64,000 nucleotides of DNA from Pseudobythopirellula maris (GTDB taxonomy: Bacteria > Planctomycetota > Planctomycetia > Pirellulales > Lacipirellulaceae). The translations under genes were made by a program, and so were the position numbers. Positions 52,223 to 61,993 of the stretch are shown piece after piece (the first letter of the stretch is position 1; each line of letters begins with the position of its first letter). The notes beneath the pieces were generated by a model, which did no database searches, was not told the origin of the DNA, and was given only the letters and a program-made list of their open reading frames with translations. The DNA is taken from assembly GCF_007859945.1 (NCBI RefSeq), contig NZ_SJPQ01000002.1:136588-200587 (forward strand). The letters run 5' to 3'.

Positions 52223-52427
52223 CCGTACGGCCCCTCGTTGGGAGCCGCATGGGCGGGCCCGCAGGCGACTTAACTCCTAATCCATAAGCAGTTTGCGACG
52301 AAGTGTCCAGCCTGAGCCGGCCTCTTGGCGCGGGGCGTGCTTTAAGGCCCTCCACGACTAAGCGACCCCATCAGCGCGACGCCGTCACCACGACGCACAC
52401 CAAACGACACCCCGGGAGGATCCGCCA

Positions 52428-54008
52428 GTGCCCAGCACCCGCCAGCCGAAAGCCATGCCCGGAAAGTCAAAGAACTCAGCCTCGAAGAGCCGTGGCGCCA
52501 AAGGGGCCGCCGCCCAGCGTCCGGCCGCCAGCGATGCTCCCGTCGATTCGCACGACGAGATCGACGGACCGGAGCTCTCGCCCGAAGGCGACACCGACGC
52601 CGAGGGCTCGGCGTCGCACATCGACGACCCCGTGCGGATGTACCTGATGCAGATGGGCGAGATCCCGATGCTCACCCGCGACGAGGAGGTGTCGGCCGCC
52701 AAGGAGATCGAGGCGTCCCGCACGCACTTCCGCCGCACGATGCTCTGCAACGACTTCATGCTCCGCGGCGCCTTGGACCTGCTGGAGAAGGTGCAACGCA
52801 AAGAGCTGCGTTTGGACCGCACGATCGAGATCTCGGTGACCAACACCGCGGAGAAGAAGCGGGTGCTCAAGCGTCTCGAGCCGAACCTCGTGACGATCCG
52901 CCAGCTGCTCAGCGAGAACGACGCCGACTTCCTGGCCGCGGTCGACACGTCGACCACGCCGGCTCAGCAGCGCACCGCCTGGCGCCGGCTGGTGTCGCGT
53001 CGGAACAAGATCGTGCGGCTTGTCGAGGAGATGAACCTGCGGTTGCAGCGTCTGCTGCCGCTGATGGAGCAGCTGCACGAGATCGGTCACCGCATGGCGA
53101 CGATCCGCGAGCAGCTCGACTCGCCCGAAACGCTGCTCGGCGATCGCCACGCCGAAGAGCTGCGTCATGAGCTGCGTTACCTGATGCGGATCTCGATGGA
53201 GAGCCCCTCGACGCTGGCCCGCCTGGTGGCCCGCACCAAGGAACGTCGCGGACGCTACGACGCCGCCAAGCGGCGCCTGTCGGCCGCCAACCTACGGTTG
53301 GTGGTGTCGATCGCCAAGCGTTACCGCAACCGCGGCCTGAGCTTCCTCGACCTGATCCAAGAGGGCAACACCGGCCTGATGCGGGCCGTCGACAAGTTCG
53401 AGCACGCCCGCGGTTACAAGTTCAGCACCTACGCCACGTGGTGGATCCGCCAGGCGATCACCCGGGCGATCGCCGACCAGAGCCGCACGATCCGCCTGCC
53501 GGTTCACATGATCGACACGATGAGCAAGATCCGTGCGGTGACCGCCGAGTTCGTGCAGGAGTACGGCCGCGAGCCGAGCGCCGACGAGGTAGCCGACATC
53601 ACGGGCCTGTCGATCGACGACGCGGCCTGCATCCTGAAGATGACCCGCCAGCCCCTCTCGCTCGACCAGCCGGTCGGCGACCACGAGGACAACTACTTCG
53701 GCGAGTTCCTCGAGGAGCACCGCGTCGACGACCCGCTGTACGACGCCAACCTCGACATGCTCAAGTCGCGTTTGGAAGACGTGATGGCCGAGCTGAGCTA
53801 CCGCGAGCGGGAGATCATCAAGCTCCGCTACGGCCTGACGGACGGCTACAGCTACACGCTCGAAGAGGTCGGCAAGATCTTCTCGGTCACCCGCGAGCGG
53901 GTCCGGCAGATCGAGTCCAAGGCGGTCCGCAAGCTCCAGCAGCCGTACCGGTCGCGGAGCCTGGCGAGCTTCCTGGACGGGGTCGAGATGCCGGTTGAAA
54001 CCGTCTGA
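52428..54008 (+). CDS. rpoD: RpoD-type RNA polymerase sigma factor
   Basis: 526 aa. GTG start with GGGAGG at 52414-52419. A 65-residue Ala/Ser/Lys-rich N-terminus replaces a recognisable region 1.1; region 1.2 is [20 protein letters not shown]; a non-conserved helical region (about 95-270) follows; region 2 is [20 protein letters not shown] and [20 protein letters not shown]; region 3 [20 protein letters not shown]; region 4 [20 protein letters not shown] and [20 protein letters not shown]. All core-binding and DNA-binding helices look complete, so it is a primary or close alternative (group 1/2) sigma factor. Planctomycetes can have several; this one cannot be proven to be the housekeeping copy. 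Confidence 0.88.
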   Translation: MPSTRQPKAMPGKSKNSASKSRGAKGAAAQRPAASDAPVDSHDEIDGPELSPEGDTDAEGSASHIDDPVRMYLMQMGEIPMLTRDEEVSAAKEIEASRTHFRRTMLCNDFMLRGALDLLEKVQRKELRLDRTIEISVTNTAEKKRVLKRLEPNLVTIRQLLSENDADFLAAVDTSTTPAQQRTAWRRLVSRRNKIVRLVEEMNLRLQRLLPLMEQLHEIGHRMATIREQLDSPETLLGDRHAEELRHELRYLMRISMESPSTLARLVARTKERRGRYDAAKRRLSAANLRLVVSIAKRYRNRGLSFLDLIQEGNTGLMRAVDKFEHARGYKFSTYATWWIRQAITRAIADQSRTIRLPVHMIDTMSKIRAVTAEFVQEYGREPSADEVADITGLSIDDAACILKMTRQPLSLDQPVGDHEDNYFGEFLEEHRVDDPLYDANLDMLKSRLEDVMAELSYREREIIKLRYGLTDGYSYTLEEVGKIFSVTRERVRQIESKAVRKLQQPYRSRSLASFLDGVEMPVETV

Positions 54009-54106
54009 TCGACGCCCCGCGGGCGACGGCGAGGGCGGGAACGCACGCCTTGGGACGGGAAAAACCCATCCTGGGCCCATCGCCCCGGTTCGCGGGACCG
54101 AATTAC

Positions 54107-54135
54107 TTGGTTTACCTCGCTTTCCTGGTTATTCT
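54107..54135 (+). promoter_or_regulatory. Sigma-70 promoter of the glycine-rich protein gene
   Basis: TTGGTT at 54107-54112 and TATTCT at 54130-54135 with an ideal 17-bp spacer. Transcription would start near 54142, leaving a leader of about 128 nt before the ATG at 54270. Confidence 0.65.
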
Positions 54136-54269
54136 GAACTGACTAGGAGCCCCGCCCTGGCGGCCGCCCGCACGCCCCCTCCCGGGCCGCAGCCGGACAC
54201 CGCTCGCTAAGCGACTCCTCCCGTTCAGAAGAGCCTTCACTCTCTCTCGAAAGAATCGGAACCGAGAAG

Positions 54270-55391
54270 ATGACCCACCGGACGATTTTCTACTTGTTGA
54301 TGGCCGCCGGCGTGGCGGTGTTCGGGCTGCTGCAATCGTCGCACGCCGACACCCCTCACGCCGTCCCCTCTCAATCAGAGCAGGCCGAGCCAACCATCGA
54401 AGCCCCTGTCGAGGGCGAAGAGCCCGCTGCGCAGGAGCAAGAGCAGGAGCAAGCCGCTCCGACCGAAGAGCTGGCCGACGACTCGACCGAGTCCAATGAG
54501 CCGATCGACCTGTTCGACGCGATCGACTCGGGCGACTTGTCGGTCAAGTTCATCGCCAAGAGCTCGAGCCGCGCCCGCGTGATCGTTGAGAACCACACCG
54601 ACACGCCGATCGATATCCAGTTTCCCAAAGCCTTTGCCGGCGTGCCGGTGCTCGCCCAGTTTGGCGGCGGTGGCGGCGGCGGCCGGGGCGGTGGCGGCGG
54701 CGGCTTAGGCGGCGGCGGTGGCGGCGGACAGAGCGTCGGTGGCGGCGGCGGTGGCGGCGGCGGCGGTGGCCGTGGCGGCGGGCAATTCAGCATCGCCCCG
54801 GACAGGACCACCAAGATCGACGTTCCCGTGCTCTGCCTCGACCACGGCAAAGCCGACCCCACAAGCAGCAAGCCTTACAAGATGGTTCGCGCCGAGGACC
54901 ACGTGACTCAGCAGGGCGTGATCCCGCTGCTCGAGGCGTTCGGCCGCGGCGAACTGCAGCACGGCGCCGCACAGGCGGCGGTTTGGAACCTCAACAGCGG
55001 CGTCTCGTGGTCCGAGCTGGCGGCCAAGCTCACCGGTACGGTCCGCAGCTTCGTCCGCAACCCGTACTTCACCCGCTACGAGATCGAGGCCGGAATGGCA
55101 TACGCCGGCGAGGCCCTGCGACGCGACGCGACGCGTGAGCGCAGCTACCCGATCGACGAAGAGCCGCTCGTTGGCGCCGAACGGAGCCGCGCGAACCTCG
55201 ACGCCGAGGAGATCCGCGTCGACGAACCGGAGTCGATCGACGTCGAAGCCGACGCCACAGAATCGGCCCCTGCCGAGGCGGAGGCCCCGACGGGTGAAGC
55301 CGAGACCAGTGAGTCCGCCGAAGAGCCTGCCAACGAGGAAGCGGCGGTCGATACGCCCAACGAAGAAGAGCAGCCGGCCGCGGCCAACTGA
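54270..55391 (+). CDS. Exported glycine-rich protein of unknown function
   Basis: 373 aa. Signal peptide MTHRTIFYLLMAAGVAVFGL-LQSSHA; an acidic Glu/Gln-rich linker (about 30-75); a predicted beta-sandwich (LSVKFIAKSSSRARVIVENH, IDIQFPKAFAGVPVLAQ ... FSIAPDRTTKIDVPVLCLDH) whose central loop is replaced by a run of about 40 residues almost wholly glycine; a helical part (QGVIPLLEAFGRGELQHGAA, AVWNLNSGVSWSELAAKL); and a long acidic, low-complexity tail (about 295-373). The layout suggests a planctomycete-specific surface or periplasmic protein. No enzyme motif. Own promoter (54107) and strong terminator (55422). Confidence 0.72.
   Translation: MTHRTIFYLLMAAGVAVFGLLQSSHADTPHAVPSQSEQAEPTIEAPVEGEEPAAQEQEQEQAAPTEELADDSTESNEPIDLFDAIDSGDLSVKFIAKSSSRARVIVENHTDTPIDIQFPKAFAGVPVLAQFGGGGGGGRGGGGGGLGGGGGGGQSVGGGGGGGGGGGRGGGQFSIAPDRTTKIDVPVLCLDHGKADPTSSKPYKMVRAEDHVTQQGVIPLLEAFGRGELQHGAAQAAVWNLNSGVSWSELAAKLTGTVRSFVRNPYFTRYEIEAGMAYAGEALRRDATRERSYPIDEEPLVGAERSRANLDAEEIRVDEPESIDVEADATESAPAEAEAPTGEAETSESAEEPANEEAAVDTPNEEEQPAAAN
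54662..54783 (+). repeat. GGC/GGT trinucleotide microsatellite in coding sequence
   Basis: About 120 bp of nearly uninterrupted GGC/GGT codons, broken by CGG, TTA, CAGAGCGTC and CGT, encoding the polyglycine loop of the 54270 gene. Trinucleotide slippage would change loop length without breaking the frame. Confidence 0.9.
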
Positions 55392-55421
55392 TCTCCCCTC
55401 TCGGCAAGAATCAAGCATCGC

Positions 55422-55457
55422 AAGCCGCCCCACGCCCAAGCGTGGAGCGGCTTTTTT
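55422..55457 (+). terminator. Rho-independent terminator after the glycine-rich gene
   Basis: AAGCCGC-C-CCACGC, loop CCAA, GCGTGG-A-GCGGCTT (55422-55453) forms a 13-bp stem with one internal C/A mismatch, followed by six T at 55452-55457. It lies about 30 bp after the stop codon. Confidence 0.9.
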
Positions 55458-55505
55458 ACTTGCTGGGGCGCGCGCTGCTTGGCCAGGACGCCACCGCTCT
55501 GAGCC

Positions 55506-58211
55506 TCAGCCGCTGACGTACTCGTTCGTCATGCAATGGTCGATGTGCCGCAGCGTGCGGTCGACCCGGCTGCGGAGTTCGCCGAGGCACGTTTCGACCG
55601 AATCGAGGTCGCCCTCCTTAGCGAGGTTCTCGATGTGCATCGAGGTTTCCTGAACGGCGATCAGCGAGACGTTCGACGCGGCGCCCTTGAGCTGATGCGC
55701 GTAATCTTGCACCTTCTTCGGGTCGCGGTTGCGCTGCGCTGTCTCGAGGCCGCTGAGGCATTCGTCCATCGACTCGCGCATCGTGCTGAAGATGTCCTCC
55801 AAGAACTCGGGCTCGATGCCGAGTCGCTCCTGCAGGTCCTCGGCGTCGAAGAGAAGCGTGTCGTCGTTGGTTTCGGGAGTGGTGGTTTCCATGGCGTGGC
55901 CTTCGTTGGGCTCATCGGCTGCGATGCGTGTGGCGTGCTCGCGAAGAACCTCGATGAGCACCTCTTTCTTGACTGGTTTGGTGACATAGCCATCCATGCC
56001 CGCCTTGAGGCAAGCGTCGCGGATGCTGCCCAACGCGTTGGCCGTCAGGCCGATGATCGGAACCCGACGCTGGGCCGCCCAGGGCAGCTCGCCCGCTTGC
56101 TCCATCCGGCGGATCTCCTCGGTCGCCTCGATCCCGCCCATCTCGGGCATCTGGCAGTCCATTAGCACCAGGGTGTATTCCCCCGCGCGCAGACACTCGA
56201 TCGCCTCGAGCCCGTTGCTCGCCACGTGGACCGTATAGCCTGAGCCCTCGAGCATCCGCTGAGCGACCATCTGGTTGACGTGGTTGTCCTCCGCCACGAG
56301 CACGTCGGCCGCGAAGCGCTGCGTGGGGGGAGCGACGGGCGGCTGGGCGTGGCCGTTGGTGCGAATCGGCCTGGCGTCTGAGGAGCCGGCTTCTGGGTCC
56401 GTATGGTAGGCGTCGGGGTCCGCTTCGAGAGTGGCGTGCAGCTCGTTCATCATCGTGTCGAAAAGCCGGCTCTGACGCACCGGCTTGGTCATCGCGCAGT
56501 GGATGCCGCACTCCGCGAGCTCCTCCTGGGTGAGCAAGCCGCAACTGCTCGAGAGCATCACGATCCGCAGGTGGGCGAGTTCCTCGCGTCGCTGGATCTC
56601 CAGCGCGACATCGCGGCCGTCCATGCCCGGCATGTTGTAGTCGAGCAGCATGACGCGGAACGGCCGTCCGCCCTGCTGGGCCTCCATCAGTTGCGAGGCC
56701 GCTTGGTTCGGGTCGTCGCATTCGACGGGCTCCATGCCCCACGAGCGGAGCTGGCGGGACAGGATCTCGCGGTTGGTCCCGTTGTCGTCGACGATCAGCA
56801 CCCGGGTGTCGGGCAGTCGCGACATGAGCGTGTCGATCGCGGCCTGTCCGTGGTCGGGCAGCTGAGCGGTGCGGAGCGGCAGTTCGAAGGAGAACGACGA
56901 CCCGCGGCCGAACTCGCTGTCGACCCGCATCGATCCCTTCATCAGGTTCACGAGCTTGCCGCAGATAGCCAACCCGAGGCCGGCGCCGCCGAACTCGCGT
57001 GTCGTGGAGGTGTCGGCCTGGGTGAACGCCTCGAACAAGCGATCGCAATCGTCCGGCTTGATGCCGATGCCGGTGTCTTCGACCGTGAAACGGATCTGCT
57101 CGCCCTGCTTGCGCACCAGCAGGTTCACCTCGCCCTCGCTGGTGAACTTCAGCGCGTTGCTCACAAGGTTGATGATCACCTGACCGATCCGCTCCGAATC
57201 GCCCACGTAGCCGTCGGGCACTTCGGGGCCGACCTCGCAGTTCAGTTCGATGCCCGCCAGGTGCGCCTGGGTGGCGAAGCGTTCGGCGATCGATTCGGTC
57301 ATCTCACGCAGGCTGAAGGGCGTTTCCTCCAGATCGATGCGTCCCGCCTCGATCTTGGAGAAGTCCAGCACGTCGCTGATGACCGACAGCAGCGCGTCCG
57401 CGCTGCCGCGAGCGACGCCCACGTAGTGCGACACCTGCTCGCTCATCCGCTCGCCCCGCAGCAGGTCGAGCATGCCGATCACGCCGTTCAGGGGCGTTCG
57501 TATCTCGTGGCTCATGTTGGCCAAGAACTCGTTCTTGGCGTCGCTGGCGGAGCGGGCCGCTTCGACCTCGGCGTGCATCGAGCGTTTGCAGTCGCTCACG
57601 TCGTGCACGGTCCCGATCCAGCAGACCAACTCGTCCTCGGCGTCGCGCACCGGGATGAGACTCTCCAGGAGCCACGCCTCGCCGCCATCGGCCAGCGTGA
57701 CGTGGGTCTCGAAGTCGGTCACTCGCTGTTTATGCGCCAACGCGTTGCGGTACACGGTTTCCGCTTTGTTGCCGGTGAGCCAAGGCGCGTCGTCGCGGCC
57801 CAGGAACTCTTCTTCGCTCGTGGCGTGTAGGGTCTTGAGCATCGCGGCGTTCACCGAGACGATCCGCCCCTCGTGGTCGCGTTGGTAGACGCCCACCCCG
57901 GCGTTCTCGAGCACCGCGTTCAGACGCAGCGTTCCCGAGTCGCAAAGCTCGGCGCCGCCCCCCGCGCGCTGAGACTGGGCCCGGCGTACGCGGGCCGTCG
58001 CCTCGATCGCGAAGAGCCCGCCTAGCAGGATCGGCGCCGGCGCGGCCCAAGCGCCTTTGCCAGAAGCCAACAACGCCAACGACGAGAACGCCGTCAGCAC
58101 GACCAGCGCCCCTTGGTAACGGCGACGCATCGATCGTTCGAACAACGCTTCGGACGAATCGCCCGTCGCGTTGTCGAGCAGTGTCGGGCCGAGGCGATGG
58201 GGTTCGCTCAT
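55506..58211 (-). CDS. Hybrid sensor histidine kinase with two receivers and HPt
   Basis: 901 aa from the ATG at 58211. Two membrane segments (GALVVLTAFSSLALLASGKG; APILLGGLFAIEATARV) with almost no periplasmic part; a PAS domain at about 98-212 (LNAVLENAGVGVYQRDHEGR); HisKA with the phospho-His in NEFLANMSHEIRTPLNGVIG; HATPase with NLVSNALKFTSEGEV, DTGIGIKPDD, GGAGLGLAICGKLVNLM; receiver 1 (RVLIVDDNGTNREILSRQL, MLLDYNMPGMDG); receiver 2 (VLVAEDNHVNQMVAQRML, LVLMDCQMPEMGG, GYVTKPV); and a C-terminal HPt (YAHQLKGAASNVSL). All phosphotransfer residues appear intact, giving a full internal His-Asp-His relay. BarA/ArcB-like architecture; signal and output regulator unknown, with no response regulator adjacent. 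Confidence 0.93.
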   Translation of the reverse strand: MSEPHRLGPTLLDNATGDSSEALFERSMRRRYQGALVVLTAFSSLALLASGKGAWAAPAPILLGGLFAIEATARVRRAQSQRAGGGAELCDSGTLRLNAVLENAGVGVYQRDHEGRIVSVNAAMLKTLHATSEEEFLGRDDAPWLTGNKAETVYRNALAHKQRVTDFETHVTLADGGEAWLLESLIPVRDAEDELVCWIGTVHDVSDCKRSMHAEVEAARSASDAKNEFLANMSHEIRTPLNGVIGMLDLLRGERMSEQVSHYVGVARGSADALLSVISDVLDFSKIEAGRIDLEETPFSLREMTESIAERFATQAHLAGIELNCEVGPEVPDGYVGDSERIGQVIINLVSNALKFTSEGEVNLLVRKQGEQIRFTVEDTGIGIKPDDCDRLFEAFTQADTSTTREFGGAGLGLAICGKLVNLMKGSMRVDSEFGRGSSFSFELPLRTAQLPDHGQAAIDTLMSRLPDTRVLIVDDNGTNREILSRQLRSWGMEPVECDDPNQAASQLMEAQQGGRPFRVMLLDYNMPGMDGRDVALEIQRREELAHLRIVMLSSSCGLLTQEELAECGIHCAMTKPVRQSRLFDTMMNELHATLEADPDAYHTDPEAGSSDARPIRTNGHAQPPVAPPTQRFAADVLVAEDNHVNQMVAQRMLEGSGYTVHVASNGLEAIECLRAGEYTLVLMDCQMPEMGGIEATEEIRRMEQAGELPWAAQRRVPIIGLTANALGSIRDACLKAGMDGYVTKPVKKEVLIEVLREHATRIAADEPNEGHAMETTTPETNDDTLLFDAEDLQERLGIEPEFLEDIFSTMRESMDECLSGLETAQRNRDPKKVQDYAHQLKGAASNVSLIAVQETSMHIENLAKEGDLDSVETCLGELRSRVDRTLRHIDHCMTNEYVSG

Positions 58212-58464
58212 GTTAAAACCAACTTGCGTGATGACTGGAAAGCCGCTGCAATGGCGGGCCCTGAGGCCACGCAAGGATTGCGGCTCTGCAAGTCTTGTTC
58301 ACCGGTCGGCGCACCACGGCGCGAGCGACGCGAGTTCGGCATGCCGTGCCTGGGGTCTTCTCGTCAGCACCGGTCCAACCGGTGCAACACGCACGATGAG
58401 ACCATTCGTTGCAGGTCTCTCCGCCCTGCCCTTCATAAAGCAACAACGGCAGTTGGCAGGAACA

Positions 58465-59913
58465 TCAGCCGCGTTGGCGATGGGCCCGGGGCAAGACCGC
58501 CCCGCAGAGAGACGCCAAGAGCCCCAGGGCCGCTGGCTCGGGCACGGCCGCCGACACGGCGCTCGCCGTCGCCCCGTGATAGTGATCTCGCCAAACCGTG
58601 AAGTCGGCCGCGTCGACCACGCCGTTGGCGTTGCCGTCGGCCGCCAGCTGGTTGGTCGACCCGTAGGTGTCGACCCACGCGGCGTAGTCCTCCACACCAA
58701 CCGTCCCATCGCCGTTGTAGTCGCCCGGGACGGCGGTCGCGGTGAGCGACACGGTCCACTCGATCTGCTGCTGGAAGCCTGCCGGATCGAGCCGGATCAG
58801 GTCGAGCACGCCTCCCGCGAAGGCGTGATCGAGGGCGTTGTCGTAAGCCAACGCCCGCACGGTGTGCTCGCCCGCGGCGAGTCCCCAGTGCTGCGGGTCG
58901 AACTCACTGCCCTGGGCGCCCTCGACGATCGTGTCGTCCACGTACCAGTCGACGGCGATCACGGTGGGGTCGATTACTTCGACCCACAGCGTTTCGGGAT
59001 CGAGCAGCGGCGTGAGATTCGACAGGTGGTCGTCGATCGGGTCGACCTGGGCGTAGATCGCCTCGATGATCGCCTCGCGCGAGACCGCGTCGTACGGCTC
59101 GTCGAGCGAGCGCATCTTGCTGTCGCGCGAGGGGCGGTAGACGTCGGTTGCGTAGTAGCGGGCCCCCTCGTAGACGCCGATGTCGAGGTCCGAACCGCGT
59201 GGGTCGTCGAAGCCGAGCCACCGCTCCCACTTCTGGCCCGTGGGGTCGATGGTCACGTTCACCTCGCTCGGCTCGCCAAACGGGAACGGGTCGTCGTGGC
59301 TGACGTACTCGTCGGCCAAGTCGGCGAAGGCGTGGCCCACCTCGTGCAGCGCAATCTCGTGGGCCTGTGGGTTCGCCCCGGCAAAGGTGGCCCAAGAGCC
59401 GCCCGAGCCGCCGTACTTCGCGTCGTTGACCGTCGTGTACCGCATGTCGGCCGTCACGCCCGTGCCGGCTAGCGCATCGCCGAGTGCGGCGTTGGCCTTG
59501 GACGTGCTCACTGTGAGCAGCCGCTCGATGTCGTTGGCGTAGTACTTCGCGTCGAGCGCCGTGTCTCGGAAGACGCCCTCGGGCGGCTTGTCGGCGCCCG
59601 ACTCGTTGCTGACCACCTCGACCTGGTGGACGTTGAAGAAGTTCTGGTACCGCGGAAACGGATCGGCCAACCCGCCGGCTGCGGAGCCGCCGCCGAAGAG
59701 GTAGTCGAGATAGCTCCCAACGTGGTCGTCGAACAGCCCCGCGTCGTGGTCGGCCTGGGTGTAGCCGTCGCCGAGGAAGACGATGTCGACGCGGTTGGCC
59801 GGGTCGCCCGTCTGGACGAGCGTCGTCAGCTGCGCGAACGCCGTCCGCGCGGCGCCCCCCGCCAAGAGCGTGAGCGCAAAGCAAGCCAGTGTGAAGAACC
59901 GTGGGTGTCGCAT
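58465..59913 (-). CDS. Secreted M64-type metallopeptidase with dockerin and PEP-CTERM
   Basis: 482 aa. Signal peptide to about residue 28; an M64 (IgA-peptidase-like) domain beginning RVDIVFLGDGYTQADHDAGL and NFFNVHQVEVVSNESGADKP, with the zinc site HEVGHAFADLADEY (His190, Glu191, His194, third ligand probably in the downstream Asp/Glu region); a beta domain (TLWVEVIDPTVIAVDWYVDD, AGEHTVRALAYDNALDHA); a dockerin-like repeat (PGDYNGDGTVGVEDYAAWVD, GNANGVVDAADFTVWRD); and a PEP-CTERM signal (VPEPAALGLLASLCGAVLP, RAHRQRG). It should be exported and sorted by an exosortase. Related secreted M64 proteins occur in Bacteroides; substrate here unknown. lepA lies 63 bp upstream. Confidence 0.87.
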   Translation of the reverse strand: MRHPRFFTLACFALTLLAGGAARTAFAQLTTLVQTGDPANRVDIVFLGDGYTQADHDAGLFDDHVGSYLDYLFGGGSAAGGLADPFPRYQNFFNVHQVEVVSNESGADKPPEGVFRDTALDAKYYANDIERLLTVSTSKANAALGDALAGTGVTADMRYTTVNDAKYGGSGGSWATFAGANPQAHEIALHEVGHAFADLADEYVSHDDPFPFGEPSEVNVTIDPTGQKWERWLGFDDPRGSDLDIGVYEGARYYATDVYRPSRDSKMRSLDEPYDAVSREAIIEAIYAQVDPIDDHLSNLTPLLDPETLWVEVIDPTVIAVDWYVDDTIVEGAQGSEFDPQHWGLAAGEHTVRALAYDNALDHAFAGGVLDLIRLDPAGFQQQIEWTVSLTATAVPGDYNGDGTVGVEDYAAWVDTYGSTNQLAADGNANGVVDAADFTVWRDHYHGATASAVSAAVPEPAALGLLASLCGAVLPRAHRQRG

Positions 59914-59976
59914 CGGTGGTGGTCCCGGCCAGCGCCGCCCCGTGGCGGCCGATAAGCAGGGACCATCCTACAACGC

Positions 59977-61851
59977 CTACTTGCCCTTGTCGTCCTCGCC
60001 GGTCTCGAGAACCGCGAGGAAGGCTTTTTGCGGGATGTCGACCTGGCCGATCGACTTCATCCGCTTCTTGCCCTCTTTCTGCTTCTCCCAGAGCTTGCGC
60101 TTGCGGCTGATGTCGCCGCCGTAGCACTTGGCCGTGACGTTCTTGCGCATCGCGCTGATCGTCTCACGCGCCAGGATGCGCGTGCCGATGCCCGCCTGGA
60201 GCGGAACCTCGAACATGTGGCGGGGGATCTCGCTCTTGAGCTTCTTGATCACGGCCCGGCCGCGGGTCTCCGCGTCGCGACGGTCGCAGACGATCGACAG
60301 CGCGTCGACCCGGTCGCCCTTGACCAGCACGTCGAGCCGCACGAGGTCGCCCTCCTCGTAGCCCTTGATCTCGTAATCCATCGTGCCGAAGCCGCGGGTG
60401 ATGCTCTTCAGGCGGTCGTGCATGTCGTACACCACCTCGGCGAGCGCCAGGTCGTAGACCAGCATCGCGCGGGTGGGCGAGAGGTACTCTTGGCGGATGA
60501 ACTCGCCGCGGCGGTCGGCGCACAGCTTCATGATCCCGCCGATGTACTCGGTCGGCATCACGAAGCTCACCCGCACGATCGGCTGCTCGAACTTCTCGAT
60601 CTCGCCCTGGTCGGGCACGCGCGTGGGGGTGTGGACCTCGAGCTCCTCGCCGTCCTTCTTCGTGATGCGGTACGTCACGTTCGGCGCGGTCTGCACCAGG
60701 TCGATGTCCGACTCGCCCTCGAGTCGCTGCTGCACGATCTCCATGTGCAAGAGGCCCAAGAAGCCGCAGCGGAAGCCGAAGCCGAGGGCGTCGCTTGTTT
60801 CGGGCTCGAACACGAAGCTGGGGTCGTTCACTTTGAGCTTCGAGAGCGCGTCGCGCAGCTCCTCGAAGTCTTGGCCGTCCGACGGGTAGAGCCCGCAGAA
60901 GACCATCCGTTTGGGCTCCTCGTAGCCGGGCAGCGGCTCGGCCTGTTCGCCGTGGGCGGCGGTGAGCGTGTCGCCGATGTGGACCATGTCGAGCGACTTG
61001 ATGTTGCAGATCACGTAGCCCACCTGGCCGGCGGAGAGGCGGTCGCGCTTCGTGCGGGCCGGGGCCAGTTGGCCGATCTCCACCACGTCGTGCGTGCTGC
61101 CCGCCTGGAGGAACTTGATCTTGTCCCCCTTGCGTATGGCGCCGTTCATCAGCCGCACGTAGACGATCGCGCCGCGGTAGTCGTCGTAAACGCTGTCGAA
61201 CACCATCGCCTGGAGCGGCGCCTCGGGGTCGCCGGTGGGCGCCGGCACGCGCTTGATCACCGCGTCGAGCACCTGGTCGCAGTGGAGGCCGGTCTTCGCG
61301 CTGCAGCCGATCGCCTCGCTGGCGTCGAGGCCCAGCGTCTGCTCGATCTCTTCCTTCACCTCGTCCGGGCGGGCGTGGACCAGGTCGATCTTGTTGAGCA
61401 CCGGCACGATCTCCAGATCGTGCTCGATGGCGTTGTAAGCGTTGGCCACGGTCTGCGCCTCAACGCCCTGAAAGGCGTCCACGAGCAGCAGCGCCCCCTC
61501 GCAACAGATCAGCGACCGCGACACCTCGTACTGGAAGTCGACATGGCCCGGCGTGTCGATCAGGTTGAGCTCGTACTCCTGGCCCTCGTGCACGTAGAGC
61601 ATGCTCACGGCGCGGGCCTTGATCGTGATGCCGCGCTGCCGCTCGAGATCCATGTCGTCCAGCAACTGCTCTTTCATCTCCCGCTTGCTGACCGTGGCCG
61701 TCACCTCCAGCAGCCGGTCGGCGAGGGTGCTCTTGCCGTGGTCGATGTGGGCGACGATCGAGAAGTTGCGGATGAACTGCGGGTCGACCAAGCCGCCCTT
61801 GCGGCGCAGCGACTTCGGTTTCGAGGCGGGAGTGGCGGGGGCGTCGGCCAT
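59977..61851 (-). CDS. lepA: Elongation factor 4 (LepA)
   Basis: 624 aa from the ATG at 61851; 20 upstream Pro-rich codons were excluded. Ribosome-associated GTPase that back-translocates or remodels stalled ribosomes. G1 AHIDHGKSTLADRLLE, G3 DTPGHVDFQYEVSRSL, G4 NKIDLVHARPDEV are intact; domain II (VRLMNGAIRKGDKIKFLQAG), domain III (CGFRCGFLGLLHMEIVQQRL-like FGFRCGFLGLLHMEIVQQ), and the LepA-specific C-terminal domain (VTAKCYGGDISRKRKLWEKQ, KEGKKRMKSIGQVDIPQKAF) are complete. An N-terminal Ala/Pro/Lys tail of about 25 residues is additional. Confidence 0.96.
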   Translation of the reverse strand: MADAPATPASKPKSLRRKGGLVDPQFIRNFSIVAHIDHGKSTLADRLLEVTATVSKREMKEQLLDDMDLERQRGITIKARAVSMLYVHEGQEYELNLIDTPGHVDFQYEVSRSLICCEGALLLVDAFQGVEAQTVANAYNAIEHDLEIVPVLNKIDLVHARPDEVKEEIEQTLGLDASEAIGCSAKTGLHCDQVLDAVIKRVPAPTGDPEAPLQAMVFDSVYDDYRGAIVYVRLMNGAIRKGDKIKFLQAGSTHDVVEIGQLAPARTKRDRLSAGQVGYVICNIKSLDMVHIGDTLTAAHGEQAEPLPGYEEPKRMVFCGLYPSDGQDFEELRDALSKLKVNDPSFVFEPETSDALGFGFRCGFLGLLHMEIVQQRLEGESDIDLVQTAPNVTYRITKKDGEELEVHTPTRVPDQGEIEKFEQPIVRVSFVMPTEYIGGIMKLCADRRGEFIRQEYLSPTRAMLVYDLALAEVVYDMHDRLKSITRGFGTMDYEIKGYEEGDLVRLDVLVKGDRVDALSIVCDRRDAETRGRAVIKKLKSEIPRHMFEVPLQAGIGTRILARETISAMRKNVTAKCYGGDISRKRKLWEKQKEGKKRMKSIGQVDIPQKAFLAVLETGEDDKGK

Positions 61852-61993
61852 AGGGGGCGGGGTCGGCGGAGGGGGGGCGTGCGTCGAACGGGGGGGCAGA
61901 GCGGCCCCCACCCAGCCAGGCCGGGGACCGCGAACTCCCCATTGTCACCGCCCAGGGCCGGCTTAGGAAGGGCGTTTTACCCCTCGCCCGCAA

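Noticed and set aside
54371-54871. Long minus-strand frame coding a polyproline protein
   Set aside because: It is the complement of the GGC/GGT repeat of the glycine-rich gene and has no start signal or domain.
58367-58385. GCACCGGT-CCA-ACCGGTGC hairpin upstream of the histidine kinase
   Set aside because: Perfect but short, without T-run, partner copy or a nearby motif to give it a role.
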